Assembly: GCF_009857605.1 (NCBI RefSeq)
Contig: NZ_WWCT01000029.1
Span: 1 to 64,000 of the forward strand
Reading direction: 5' to 3'
DNA length: 64,000 nt
Source: Duganella levis
GTDB lineage: Bacteria > Pseudomonadota > Gammaproteobacteria > Burkholderiales > Burkholderiaceae_D
In this document: piece after piece, positions 1-8,360 of the stretch
How the letters are laid out: each line of letters starts with the position of its first letter
Numbering within the stretch: position 1 is the stretch's first letter
Position numbers and translations under genes: made by a program
The notes under the pieces: model-generated
Database searches by the model: none
The model's input: the letters and a program-made list of their open reading frames with translations, nothing else
What the model was told of the DNA's origin: nothing

Positions 1-114
1 GGGGCCGCGCTGACGCCGCAGCGCCATCGGCGCCAGTTGCTCAGGCGCCGACACGCGCGCACTGGCGGCGGCAGCGGGAACGGTCGGCATGGCGGCGCGG
101 CGGACGGTCTTCAT
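1..114 (-). CDS. Partial unknown ORF coupled to cpdB
   Basis: Only the first 38 codons are inside the window. An ATG overlaps the cpdB stop codon in the ATGA arrangement, and the frame stays open to the window edge. The visible N-terminus is Ala/Arg-rich (starts MKTVRRAAMPTV) with no domain that I recognise. The overlap suggests translational coupling to cpdB, but the frame is short and GC-rich, so it may not be a real gene. The missing part lies beyond base 1. Confidence 0.35.
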   Translation of the reverse strand, partial: MKTVRRAAMPTVPAAAASARVSAPEQLAPMALRRQRGP

Positions 115-2114
115 TTGCTCAAGTCGATGCTGTAGAGGGCGAAGCCTTTGCCGCCGCCGTCATCGGCTTTCAGCTGGCTGACGTTGGCCAGGCCGGCGGC
201 GCGGGCCAGCTCCAGCTGATTCGGTGCGGAGTGGAACACCACCGGGCCTTTAATCGCGGCCGGCGCGAAACGCCAGCTGCGGGTGGCGCCGTTGTGTGCG
301 CGCGTCAATTGGCCGGTTTTCTTGATGTAGGCGATCAGCACGTCCCGGCTGGAATCCGGCGCAGCGATGACGGTGCGGCTGCCATCCAGGCCTGGGAAGC
401 CGCCGCCACCGCTGGCGCGGTAGTTGTTGGTGGCGATCAGGAATTCCTGTGTCGGCGACAGCGGTGCACCTTTGTAGTGCAGGCCGGCGATGCGCTGGCC
501 CACCGGCTGGGTGACGTCGATCTGGTAGCGGATGTCGGCATTGGTCAGCATGTCGAAATTGAAGCCGGCAAAGCCGGTGTTGACCAGCTCCTGCGGCGCG
601 CTGCTGGCCGGGTCGATGCGGTTGAAGCGCTCGGCGGATTTTTCCAGCCAGGCTTTCAGTTGCGCGCCGTTGAGTTTTACGGCGTGCAGCGCGTTCGGGT
701 ACAGATACAGGTCGGCGGCGTTGTTGAGCGCCACCGCGCCCGACTTGACGTCGGTGTAGTCGGCCACGCCGGCGGCGCCGGTCTTGAACGGCGACGCCAT
801 CGACAGCACCGGCAGCGCGGCGTACTGCGGCAGGTTGGCCTTGACGTAGTCCTGCACGTAGGCGGTCTGCGCCTGGTTGACCAATTCGATGGCGCTGATG
901 TCGCCGACGTCGGCGAAGTAGCTGGTCATGCGGAAGTCGCTGGTGCCGACAGGCGTTTGCACGTAGCGGATAGTGGCCGCGTGTTCGTTGGCCACCAGCG
1001 CGGCGATAGCCGGGTCGGCGGCGACGTAGCTGCCGTCGGCCTGCTTGGTGCTGCGCGCTTCGACCGTGGTTCGGCTTTTGTCGATCACCCAGTGGCTGCC
1101 GTCATAGGTCAGGTGCAGGCCGATCACGCCCAGGTGCTTGCCCCACAGGTTGGCCATCACGGCCGGCACGCCGTAGATGGTGCCTTTGACCTTGTCGACG
1201 CCCGGCAGGTTGAAGCCGGCGCGCTGGCTGGCGGCGTCCGGGAACGGCAGGTGTTCGTGGCCGATCAGCAGCGCGTCCACGCCCGGCACTTGCGCCAGGT
1301 AGTAGTTGGCGTTTTCCATTTGCGGCGTGTACGGCGCGCCATCGACGCCGCCGTGAGAGACGGCGACGATCAGGTCGGCGCCCTCGGCGCGCATCTGCGG
1401 GATGTATTTTTGCGCGGTTTCGCGCACGCCTTCGGCGTAGACCTTCCCTTCCAGCCAGCGCTTGTCCCACGACAGCACGCCCGGCGGCGTGAAACCGATC
1501 ACGCCGATCTTGATGGTGGCGCGCAGCGGTTTGCCTTCCGGGCCGGTGGCGACGATCGCGCGCGTGAGGATGCGGTATGGGGCGAACAGCGGCTGCTTGG
1601 TGCGGGCGCTGTAGATATTGGCCAGCACGATCGGGAAGTCGGGGCCGGCGCAGCGCGGCGCGTCGGCCGGCACGCTGTCGACGTCGAAGTGGCTGGCGGT
1701 GACCTGATTCAGATATGCCAGACCGTAGTTGAATTCGTGGTTGCCGATGCCGGCGATGTCGACCTTCAGCTGGTTCATGGCCTTGTAGATGGCCAGCGTG
1801 TCGCCGCAGGCCACCGGCTGGACCAGCGCCTGGTATTCGGCCAGCGCCGTGCCTTGCAGGGCGTCGCCGTTGTCGATCAGCAGATTGTTCGGGTATTCGG
1901 CGCGCGCCTGTTTGATCAGCGTGGCGGTGCGTTCCAGGCCGAGCGCGGGATCGGCCTGCAGCTTGTAATAATCATAACTGAGCACGTTCGCATGCAGGTC
2001 GGTGGTTTCCAGCAGCGCCAGCGTGGCCTGCGCCCCGGCGCGCGGGCCGTTATCGAACGGGAAGCCGGCGCAGCCGGCAAGCAGCAGGGGCAGAGCGAGG
2101 TAGACGAGACGCAT
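111..2114 (-). CDS. cpdB: 2',3'-cyclic-nucleotide 2'-phosphodiesterase / 3'-nucleotidase, lipoprotein
   Basis: A 667-residue calcineurin-like metallophosphoesterase with a C-terminal 5'-nucleotidase domain, the usual CpdB architecture and length. The N-terminus is a lipoprotein signal with lipobox LLAGC (Cys about 15), so it is probably membrane-anchored facing the periplasm. Metal-site motifs run in order: TTDLH near 38-41, DNGD near 81-84, GNHE near 124-127, then VSHGG and GHEH. The C-terminal half carries the substrate-domain pattern GGGGFPGL. The family hydrolyses 2',3'-cyclic nucleotides and 3'-nucleotides to salvage extracellular nucleotides. It is divergent from prfB, and a short unknown frame overlaps its stop. 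The exact substrate range (CpdB versus UshA-like) is inferred from overall similarity. Confidence 0.9.
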   Translation of the reverse strand: MRLVYLALPLLLAGCAGFPFDNGPRAGAQATLALLETTDLHANVLSYDYYKLQADPALGLERTATLIKQARAEYPNNLLIDNGDALQGTALAEYQALVQPVACGDTLAIYKAMNQLKVDIAGIGNHEFNYGLAYLNQVTASHFDVDSVPADAPRCAGPDFPIVLANIYSARTKQPLFAPYRILTRAIVATGPEGKPLRATIKIGVIGFTPPGVLSWDKRWLEGKVYAEGVRETAQKYIPQMRAEGADLIVAVSHGGVDGAPYTPQMENANYYLAQVPGVDALLIGHEHLPFPDAASQRAGFNLPGVDKVKGTIYGVPAVMANLWGKHLGVIGLHLTYDGSHWVIDKSRTTVEARSTKQADGSYVAADPAIAALVANEHAATIRYVQTPVGTSDFRMTSYFADVGDISAIELVNQAQTAYVQDYVKANLPQYAALPVLSMASPFKTGAAGVADYTDVKSGAVALNNAADLYLYPNALHAVKLNGAQLKAWLEKSAERFNRIDPASSAPQELVNTGFAGFNFDMLTNADIRYQIDVTQPVGQRIAGLHYKGAPLSPTQEFLIATNNYRASGGGGFPGLDGSRTVIAAPDSSRDVLIAYIKKTGQLTRAHNGATRSWRFAPAAIKGPVVFHSAPNQLELARAAGLANVSQLKADDGGGKGFALYSIDLSK

Positions 2115-2259
2115 GGGCTGGGCGAATTGGGCGAAATAGCGATTTTACAGGCTGCAGCATTCTATCTGGTTTTCGGCAAATATTGTGGCAAAAATGGCAG
2201 CATTGCGCGCGCGAAGCGGCCTGCGGCGCGCCGCACTGGGAGAGCCGGCCCGGCTAGCG

Positions 2260-2265
2260 TATAAT
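2260..2265 (+). promoter_or_regulatory. Possible -10 element for prfB
   Basis: A perfect TATAAT hexamer lies 37 bases upstream of the prfB ATG in the cpdB/prfB divergent gap. No convincing -35 hexamer is seen at 16-18 bp, so this is a tentative sigma-70 -10 call. Confidence 0.35.
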
Positions 2266-2302
2266 TCAGGGTTTGATTTCAGCCTAAGAGAAGAAGAAAA
2301 CC

Positions 2303-3407
2303 ATGGAAGCCGAACGTATCAACGCCCTCACCTCCCTGCTCGCCGATCTGACCACGCGCGAAGCCGAACTTCGGAGGTATCTTTGACTTCGATCGCAAGT
2401 CGGAGAAACTGGAACAAGTAAACGGCGAGCTGGAAGATCCAGCCGTCTGGAACGACCCGAAAAAAGCCCAGGACCTGGGCAAAGAGAAAAAATCGCTGGA
2501 AGCCATCGTCTTCTCGCTGACCAAGGCTGACGCCGATCTGAAAGACATGGCCGACCTGGTCGCCATGGCCAAGGAAGAAGGCGACGACGACACGCTGGAA
2601 GCGCTGATCCTCGACGCCGAGGAAGTGCGCAAGGTCATCGAAGGCATGGAGTTCCGCCGGATGTTCAACAATCCGATGGACCCGAACAACTGCTTCGTCG
2701 ACATCCAGTCCGGCGCCGGCGGCACCGAAGCCCAGGACTGGGCCTCGATGCTGCTGCGCCAGTACACCCGCTATTGCGAACGCAAAGGCTTCAAGGTCGA
2801 GATCATGGAGCAGTCCGACGGCGAGGTGGCCGGCATCAAGACCGCCACGCTGAAGGTGGAAGGCGAATACGCCTACGGCTTCCTGCGCACCGAGACCGGC
2901 GTGCACCGCCTGGTGCGCAAGTCGCCGTTCGACTCGGCCGGCGGCCGCCACACGTCGTTCGTGTCGCTGTTCGTGTACCCGGAAGTGGATGATTCGATCG
3001 ATATCGAGATCAACCCGGCCGACCTGCGCATCGATACCTACCGCGCGTCCGGCGCCGGTGGCCAGCACATTAACAAGACCGATTCCGCCGTGCGTCTGAC
3101 CCACGGCCCATCGGGCATCGTGGTGCAGTGCCAGAACGACCGTTCGCAGCACCGCAACAAGGCCGAGGCGATGGAAATGCTGAAGGCCAAGCTGTACGAA
3201 CTGGAACTGCGCAAGCGCATGAGCGAGCAGCAGAAGCTGGAAGACTCCAAGACCGATGTGGGCTGGGGCCACCAGATTCGCTCGTATGTGCTGGACCAGT
3301 CGCGCATCAAGGATTTGCGCACCAACTTCGAAACCGGCAATACCAAGGGTGTGCTGGACGGCGACATCGACGACTTCATCTCCGCTTCGCTCAAACAAGG
3401 CGTGTAA
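2303..3407 (+). CDS. prfB: Peptide chain release factor 2 (programmed +1 frameshift)
   Basis: RF2 recognises UGA and UAA stop codons and triggers peptide release at the ribosome. The gene starts at ATG 2303 and reads 27 codons to CTT at 2381-2383, followed by an in-frame TGA (2384-2386). Skipping T2384 puts translation into the frame that runs from 2385 to the TAA at 3405-3407, giving about 367 residues (E. coli RF2 is 365). The SPF stop-codon recognition tripeptide is present in VRKSPFDSAG, and the catalytic GGQ is in YRASGAGGQH. The residue equivalent to E. coli position 246 is Ala, the high-activity form. A HAD phosphatase gene overlaps its stop by one base. A plain ORF search would miss the first 27 codons. 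Confidence 0.96.
2373..2387 (+). promoter_or_regulatory. RF2 autoregulatory frameshift site
   Basis: A Shine-Dalgarno-like GGAGG (2373-2377), a three-base spacer TAT, then the slippery CTT TGA C. This is the same spacing as the E. coli prfB recoding signal. Low RF2 makes the ribosome pause at UGA and shift +1 into the main frame; high RF2 terminates it, so RF2 regulates its own synthesis. The layout is seen directly; the mechanism is established for the family. Confidence 0.95.
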
Positions 3408-4078
3408 TGACCACTCAGCGTGCTTTTATCTTCGACATGGACGGTACCATTGTCGACAATATGTCGTTCCATGTGAAATCGTGGCTGGAGTTCTTCCAGC
3501 GCCGCGGCCACGTGCTGGATGCGGATGACTTCTTCCGCAACACGGCCGGCCGCCAGGGCCATGAAATCATGAGCACCTACTTCGGCAAGTCGCTCAGCAA
3601 GGAAGAAAGCGCGGCGCTCGATTTCGAGAAGGAAGCGCTGTATCGCGAGATGTACGCGCCGCACCTGGCGCCGACCACCGGCTTCGTCGACTTCATCGAA
3701 CGCGCCAAGGCGGCCGGCATCAAGCTGGCCGTGGCCACCGCAGCGCCAAACGAGAACATCGACTTCACGCTCGACGGCCTCGATCTGCGCAAGCAGTTCC
3801 ACGCCATCGCCGGCGCCGCCGATGTGGCGCGCGGCAAGCCGAATCCGGACGTGTTCCTGCTGGCGGCCGAACGCGCCGGCACGTTGCCCGCCAACAGCAT
3901 CGTGTTTGAAGACGCGCCGCTGGGCGTGGAAGCGGCACGCCGCGCCGGCATGCGCGCGGTGGTGCTGACCACCACCCTGCCGGCCGAAGCGTTTGCGGAA
4001 TTCGACAATGTGATCGCTGTCGTCAGCGATTTCAGCGCGCTGGATGTGGACGAGCTGTTCGCCTCCGCCACCAATTAA
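3407..4078 (+). CDS. HAD-superfamily phosphatase (beta-phosphoglucomutase/Gph-like)
   Basis: A 223-residue HAD hydrolase of subfamily IA. The nucleophile motif FDMDGT (Asp 10 and Asp 12) is at the N-terminus, a helical cap follows, then motif II (VATAAP), motif III (GKPNPD) and the acidic motif IV (FEDAPLGVEAARRAGM). Its ATG overlaps the prfB stop codon by one base (TAATG), so it is probably translationally coupled to RF2. Family members act on sugar phosphates or phosphoglycolate; the specific substrate cannot be read from sequence. It sits between prfB and lysS, which are often direct neighbours in bacteria. Confidence 0.85.
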   Translation: MTTQRAFIFDMDGTIVDNMSFHVKSWLEFFQRRGHVLDADDFFRNTAGRQGHEIMSTYFGKSLSKEESAALDFEKEALYREMYAPHLAPTTGFVDFIERAKAAGIKLAVATAAPNENIDFTLDGLDLRKQFHAIAGAADVARGKPNPDVFLLAAERAGTLPANSIVFEDAPLGVEAARRAGMRAVVLTTTLPAEAFAEFDNVIAVVSDFSALDVDELFASATN

Positions 4079-4104
4079 TCATCACCTCAATCAAAGTAAA
4101 GACC

Positions 4105-5634
4105 ATGACTACGGATCTTCAAGACCAAGCAGCCGCTCCTGACGAAAACAAAATCATTGCGGAGCGCCGCGCCAAGCTGGCCGCCATCCGCGAGCAAGGC
4201 ATCGCCTTCCCGAACGACTTCAAGCCGGAACACAAGGCGGCCGACCTGCACGCGCAGTTCGGCGAGAAGACGCGCGAAGAGCTGGAAGCGGCGCCGGTCA
4301 CCGTCAAGCTGGCCGGCCGCATGATGCTGAAGCGCGAAGCTGGCAAGAAGGCCGCTTTCGCCACTCTGCAGGATTCGTCGGGCGCCAAGGCCGATGGCCG
4401 CATCCAGATCTACGCCACGCTGGACCTGACCGGCGAAGCCGCCATGGCCGCGCTGCACCACTATGACCTGGGCGATATCCTGGGCGTGGTCGGCACGCTG
4501 TTCAAGACCAAGACCGATGAGCTGACCATCAAGGTCACCGAGCTGCGTCTTATCACCAAGTCGCTGCGCCCGCTGCCGGACAAGTTCCACGGCCTGGCCG
4601 ACCAGGAAACCAAGTACCGCCAGCGCTACGTGGACCTGATCATGAACGAAGACACGCGCCGCACCTTCAAGGCGCGTACCGCCGCCATTTCGTCGATGCG
4701 CCGTTTCATGGAAAAGAACGAGTTCATGGAAGTGGAAACGCCGATGCTGCACGCCATTCCAGGCGGCGCGGCGGCCAAGCCGTTCATCACCCACCACAAT
4801 GCGCTGGACATGCAGATGTTCCTGCGCATCGCACCGGAGCTGTACCTGAAGCGCCTGGTGGTCGGCGGCTTTGACCGCGTGTTCGAAATCAACCGCAACT
4901 TCCGCAACGAAGGCGTATCGATCCGTCACAACCCGGAATTCACGATGATGGAATTCTACGCGGCGTACACCGACTACAAGTGGATCATGAACTTCACCGA
5001 AGAGATCATCCGCCAGGCGGCGATCGACGCGCACGGCACGGCGACGCTGACCTACGGCGGCCGCGAGCTGGATCTGGCCAAGCCGTTCCACCGCCTGACC
5101 ATCGTGGAAGCGATCAACAAGTTCGCGCCGGGCTACACGCCGGAGCAGCTGGGCGATGCGGAGTTCATCAAGAAGGAACTGCTGAAGTTCGGCGTCAAGC
5201 CGTTTGCCACCGCCGGCCTGGGCGCGCTGCAACTGGCGCTGTTCGAGGAAACCGCCGAGGCGCAGCTGTGGGAACCGACCTTCATCATCGACTACCCTGC
5301 TGAAGTGTCGCCACTGGCGCGCGCGTCCGATACCGCTGCCGGCATCACCGAGCGTTTCGAGCTGTTCATGGTGGGTCGCGAGATCGCCAACGGCTTCTCG
5401 GAGCTGAACGATGCGGAAGACCAGTCGGCGCGCTTCCTGGCGCAGGTAGCTGCCAAGGACGCCGGCGATGAAGAGGCGATGTTCTATGACGCCGACTACA
5501 TCCGCGCGCTGGAATACGGCATGCCGCCAGCCGGCGGTTGCGGCATCGGCATTGATCGTCTGATGATGATCATCACCGACTCGCCGAACATCCGCGACGT
5601 GCTGCTGTTCCCGCACCTGCGCCGCGAAGAGTAA
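4105..5634 (+). CDS. lysS: Lysyl-tRNA synthetase, class II
   Basis: A 509-residue class II lysyl-tRNA synthetase, close to the usual length of about 505. An N-terminal OB-fold anticodon-binding domain (about 60-170) precedes the catalytic domain. Motif 2 is in the stretch ending FRNEGVSIRHNPEFT, and motif 3 is the C-terminal GIGIDRLMM. It attaches lysine to tRNA-Lys in the cytoplasm. It follows the HAD gene by 26 bases and ends 16 bases before a strong intrinsic terminator, so prfB, the HAD gene and lysS probably form one transcription unit. Confidence 0.97.
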   Translation: MTTDLQDQAAAPDENKIIAERRAKLAAIREQGIAFPNDFKPEHKAADLHAQFGEKTREELEAAPVTVKLAGRMMLKREAGKKAAFATLQDSSGAKADGRIQIYATLDLTGEAAMAALHHYDLGDILGVVGTLFKTKTDELTIKVTELRLITKSLRPLPDKFHGLADQETKYRQRYVDLIMNEDTRRTFKARTAAISSMRRFMEKNEFMEVETPMLHAIPGGAAAKPFITHHNALDMQMFLRIAPELYLKRLVVGGFDRVFEINRNFRNEGVSIRHNPEFTMMEFYAAYTDYKWIMNFTEEIIRQAAIDAHGTATLTYGGRELDLAKPFHRLTIVEAINKFAPGYTPEQLGDAEFIKKELLKFGVKPFATAGLGALQLALFEETAEAQLWEPTFIIDYPAEVSPLARASDTAAGITERFELFMVGREIANGFSELNDAEDQSARFLAQVAAKDAGDEEAMFYDADYIRALEYGMPPAGGCGIGIDRLMMIITDSPNIRDVLLFPHLRREE

Positions 5635-5650
5635 TCTTCAACGCCCACGA

Positions 5651-5680
5651 AAGAGCCGCTCCATCGAGCGGCTCTTTTTA
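5651..5680 (+). terminator. Intrinsic terminator after lysS
   Basis: A perfect 10-bp stem AAGAGCCGCT/AGCGGCTCTT with a 6-base loop, followed by a T run. It lies 16 bases after the lysS stop. Its tail touches the end of the small reverse-strand membrane ORF. Confidence 0.92.
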
Positions 5681-5890
5681 TTTAGCGCTTCGGCGGTGAT
5701 TTCTTCTTATCGAAAAAAGTACGCAACCGAGTATTATCGTCAGGCCACACAGCGTGATCAGAGAAAGAATGTGTGAATCCAGAAGCAACATCTTGTTCGC
5801 ACTCGACATCCCAAGACTGATCACACCTGTCGCAATCGCAACAGCAATCAAAAGGGCTATCATAGCCGCCGCTAATTTTCTAATAGCCAT
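5678..5890 (-). CDS. Small two-helix membrane protein, unknown
   Basis: A 70-residue ORF starting at an ATG with a GGAG ribosome site 5 bases upstream. A GTG six codons earlier is an alternative. Two hydrophobic stretches (about 5-27 and 38-60) and a basic tail (RRNHRRSAK) predict a helical hairpin with the C-terminus in the cytoplasm. The local sequence is clearly less GC-rich than its neighbours. It lies 18 bases behind another tiny membrane ORF on the same strand. I recognise no family; its size and topology resemble small immunity or toxin-type membrane proteins, but nothing proves that. Confidence 0.5.
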   Translation of the reverse strand: MAIRKLAAAMIALLIAVAIATGVISLGMSSANKMLLLDSHILSLITLCGLTIILGCVLFSIRRNHRRSAK

Positions 5891-5908
5891 AGCGCTCCAG
5901 ACCTTCAC

Positions 5909-6022
5909 TTAACGATTTAGGTATTTGATGGTCGGCCCGCCCAACATACCCATCCCATACATTGCACTGCCGAGCCACATCCCTGCCGATACTATGCCAT
6001 ATGCGGCGGCAAAATCTCCCAT
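5909..6022 (-). CDS. 37-residue Gly-rich membrane peptide, unknown
   Basis: A short ORF from ATG 6022 to TAA 5909 encodes a 37-residue peptide with one hydrophobic segment rich in Gly, Ala and Met (core MWLGSAMYGMGMLGG) and a polar end TIKYLNR. It contains small-residue helix-packing spacing of the GxxxG/GxxxA type. No strong ribosome site is visible. The 70-residue membrane ORF follows after 18 bases on the same strand. It is too short for composition statistics, so coding status is uncertain. Confidence 0.35.
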   Translation of the reverse strand: MGDFAAAYGIVSAGMWLGSAMYGMGMLGGPTIKYLNR

Positions 6023-6189
6023 TGATTAGTTGCAACCATATTATCCAACATGAAGATGTTACAACTGACGTATATCAATTTAATAGCACTTACTTTCGCG
6101 ACATAGTCGCCAGGTAGGTCGTCGCTTACGAACAGTAATCTGCAACATCTCCAGAAAGCCACTTCGAAAATTAATCAAATGCGATGTCT

Positions 6190-6676
6190 TCAAGGCGGAA
6201 GCGCCATTTGAGGCGCTTCCGCCAGAGCAGGCGATGGCGCTGCGGGTGCTTGCGGTGGCGCGATAGCTTGGGCTGCGAGGCTTGCTTTTGCTTTGCGCGC
6301 TTCCTCCTGTTCCCGCTGAACTTCTTTACGCATCAGGTCGGCTTGTCGGAATTGTTTGTCGCCGGGGCGGCGTATCCGCAAGTCGAGCCACGCGTTGCGA
6401 TTGGTGCGGGCGAAGGCGCGGGCAAACTCGTTTGGGGTGACGGATCGTCCACGATGGATGATTTCATCACCCTCCACGCAGGCATGGTTGTTTTCGCCGT
6501 AGCTCCACGAGCGCAGCACGGTGCCCTCGGGCAGGAGCAGGCATTTCCATTGGTAGCCGTGCAGGCCGTTTGGATCAGCTGTTTTGGGGAGCTGCTTTTG
6601 GTCGGCCAGCCAGAATCTGTTCGATGAATGTGAGTAGGGTATGGGTGGGCAGTGCCACAGTCACTGTGGTAAACAT
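6190..6676 (-). pseudogene. Small gene split by a frame change
   Basis: An ATG at 6676 with an excellent AGAAGGA ribosome site opens a 33-codon frame (starting MFTTVTVALP) that stops at 6575. The next frame (+1) is open across the same region and continues to 6190 with protein-like sequence. It reads LLPEGTVLRSWSYGEN, then RGRSVTPNEFA and RNAWLDLRIRRPGD, and ends in a charged coiled-coil and an Ala/Pro tail. The downstream frame has no good start of its own (only GTG 6519). The pattern GTVLR...G-R-S-V-x-P-x-E-F-A...NAW resembles RAMA/DUF2924-type small domains (inference). Either the gene is broken by one base or it is recoded. Confidence 0.5.
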
Positions 6677-6734
6677 TCTTTTTCCTTCTAAAAAAAAGAG
6701 AAAAAAAGAAGGAGAAAACGAGGGTTTACCACAG
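6664..6734 (-). repeat. Inverted repeat hiding a ribosome site and start codon
   Basis: Perfect 11-bp outer arms (CTGTGGTAAAC at 6664-6674 and GTTTACCACAG at 6724-6734) enclose a second 7-bp pair. In the reverse-strand transcript, TCCTTCT (6713-6707) can pair with AGAAGGA (6689-6683), the ribosome site of the small gene starting at 6676. The start codon abuts the outer stem. It lies 35 bases downstream of the ppnN stop. It could be an attenuator or translational switch; no classical T-tract terminator is evident. Confidence 0.6.
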
Positions 6735-6768
6735 GGGGGATAACTAGCTCTCCTCCCCCATGTCCTGC

Positions 6769-8139
6769 TTACTGGATCACGCGGTAGCACGGCGTGTAGG
6801 GCTTGCCGGCCAGTTTCATGCGCGACTGGGCGACGAAGGAGGCCAGCAGCGCGTCCATCGGGCCCATGATGGCTTTGTCACCGTGGATTTCAAAGTGGCC
6901 GTATTTCTCAATCGCGCGCATGCCCTCTTCCTTCACGTTGCCGGCCACGACGCCCGAAAAGGCGCGGCGCAGGTTGGCCGCCAGCAGGTGCACCGGCTGG
7001 TCCTTGCGCAGGCTCAGGTTGCGCATGTTCTCGTGCGTCGGCGGGAATGGACGCTGGAATTCGGCGTCGATCTTGAGGCCCCAATTGTAGTAGTAGGCAT
7101 CGCTGCGCGACTTGCGGAACTCGCGCACCGCCTTGATCCCGGCCTGCATCTCGCGCGCCACCAGTTCCGGATCGTCGACGATGATCTTGTAGCGCTGCTG
7201 CGCCTCAGGGCCCAGCGTATCGTGAATGAACTGGTTGATCTGCACGAAGTATTCACGCGAGGTTTCCGGACCGGTGAAGATCAGCGGGAACGGAATCTCG
7301 GCGTTATCCGGATGCAGCAGGATGCCCAGGATGTACAGGATCTCCTCGGCGGTGCCGGCGCCGCCCGGGAACACCACGATGCCATGGCCGGTGCGCACAA
7401 ACGCTTCCAGACGTTTTTCAATATCCGGCATGATGACCAGCTCATTGACGATCGGATTCGGCGATTCGGCGGCGATGATGCCCGGTTCGGTGATGCCCAG
7501 GTAGCGGCCGCGGTGCAGGCGCTGCTTGGCGTGACCGATGGTGGCGCCCTTCATCGGGCCTTTCATCGCGCCCGGGCCGCAGCCGGTGCAGATGTCCAGG
7601 TCGCGCAGGCCCATGGCGTAGCCGACTTCCTTCGAATAGTTATATTCGGCGCGGTTGATCGAGTGACCGCCCCAGCACACCACCAGATTCGGATTGAGCA
7701 TCGGCTTCAGCACCCCGGCGTTGCGCAGGATGTGAAACACGGCGTCGGTGATGCCTTCGGTTTTATCCAGGTCGAACTTGGGGTTGTCGGTCACCTCGTT
7801 GCTGACGAAGACGATATCGCGCAGCACCGAGAACAGGTGCTCGTGGATGCCCTTGATCATTTTGCCGTCGACAAAAGCGATGGCCGGCGCGCCCTTGATA
7901 TCGAGCTTGATGCCGCGCTCGCGCTGGACGATGCTGATGTCGAACGATTGATAGCGCTCCAGCAGCTCCTTGCCATCGTCGATGGTGCTGCCGCTATTGA
8001 GCACGGCCAGCGCGCACTTGCGAAACACGTTATACAAGCCGCCCTGGCTGGTATCGAGCAGTTTATTCACTTCCGCCTTGGAGAGAATCTCCAGGTGGCC
8101 TTCGGGGGAAATCTGGGTATCGACAACGTCATGTTCCAT
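6769..8139 (-). CDS. ppnN: Nucleotide 5'-monophosphate nucleosidase, LOG family
   Basis: A 456-residue protein matching PpnN (formerly YgdH; 454 residues in E. coli) in length and layout. An N-terminal regulatory domain of about 140 residues precedes the Rossmann-like LOG domain with the signature PGGAGTAEE (about 255-263) and upstream motif GCGPGAMKGPMKGA. A C-terminal extension completes it. The family cleaves purine and pyrimidine monophosphates to base and ribose 5-phosphate, and in E. coli is tuned by (p)ppGpp. The ATG start at 8139 has an AGGA about 10 bases upstream. It is transcribed away from the peptide transporter. Confidence 0.93.
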   Translation of the reverse strand: MEHDVVDTQISPEGHLEILSKAEVNKLLDTSQGGLYNVFRKCALAVLNSGSTIDDGKELLERYQSFDISIVQRERGIKLDIKGAPAIAFVDGKMIKGIHEHLFSVLRDIVFVSNEVTDNPKFDLDKTEGITDAVFHILRNAGVLKPMLNPNLVVCWGGHSINRAEYNYSKEVGYAMGLRDLDICTGCGPGAMKGPMKGATIGHAKQRLHRGRYLGITEPGIIAAESPNPIVNELVIMPDIEKRLEAFVRTGHGIVVFPGGAGTAEEILYILGILLHPDNAEIPFPLIFTGPETSREYFVQINQFIHDTLGPEAQQRYKIIVDDPELVAREMQAGIKAVREFRKSRSDAYYYNWGLKIDAEFQRPFPPTHENMRNLSLRKDQPVHLLAANLRRAFSGVVAGNVKEEGMRAIEKYGHFEIHGDKAIMGPMDALLASFVAQSRMKLAGKPYTPCYRVIQ

Positions 8140-8360
8140 GATGCGTAAATCCTATTCAGTTTCTATAAGTGTTGCGCCACCAATATACGACAAACCAGCC
8201 GCTTGTGGGCTGGCAAATTATTAACACAAATGACACAAGTTTGCAGGGGCAGCATCAAAAAGTGCATCAGCAGCCACTTTGTAGATTAAAATGGCGCCCA
8301 ATTTGGCCACCCCACAAGGGTGTCCAGTTCCTTTAGACCATAATTATTAGGAGGAACCGC

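Noticed and set aside
231..2264. Long forward-strand frame opposite cpdB
   Set aside because: It is fully antisense to a gene with clear motifs. Its Val/Gly/His/Arg/Gln-rich composition is typical of the antisense frame in high-GC DNA.
6023..6189. Gap upstream of the tiny membrane ORFs
   Set aside because: AT-rich sequence without a convincing ORF, promoter pair or RNA structure; nothing supportable to annotate.
6184..6627. 147-codon forward frame in the accessory patch
   Set aside because: The reverse-strand frame over the same bases has protein-like motifs and a good ribosome site; the forward one has a basic, Cys/Phe-rich start and no ribosome site.
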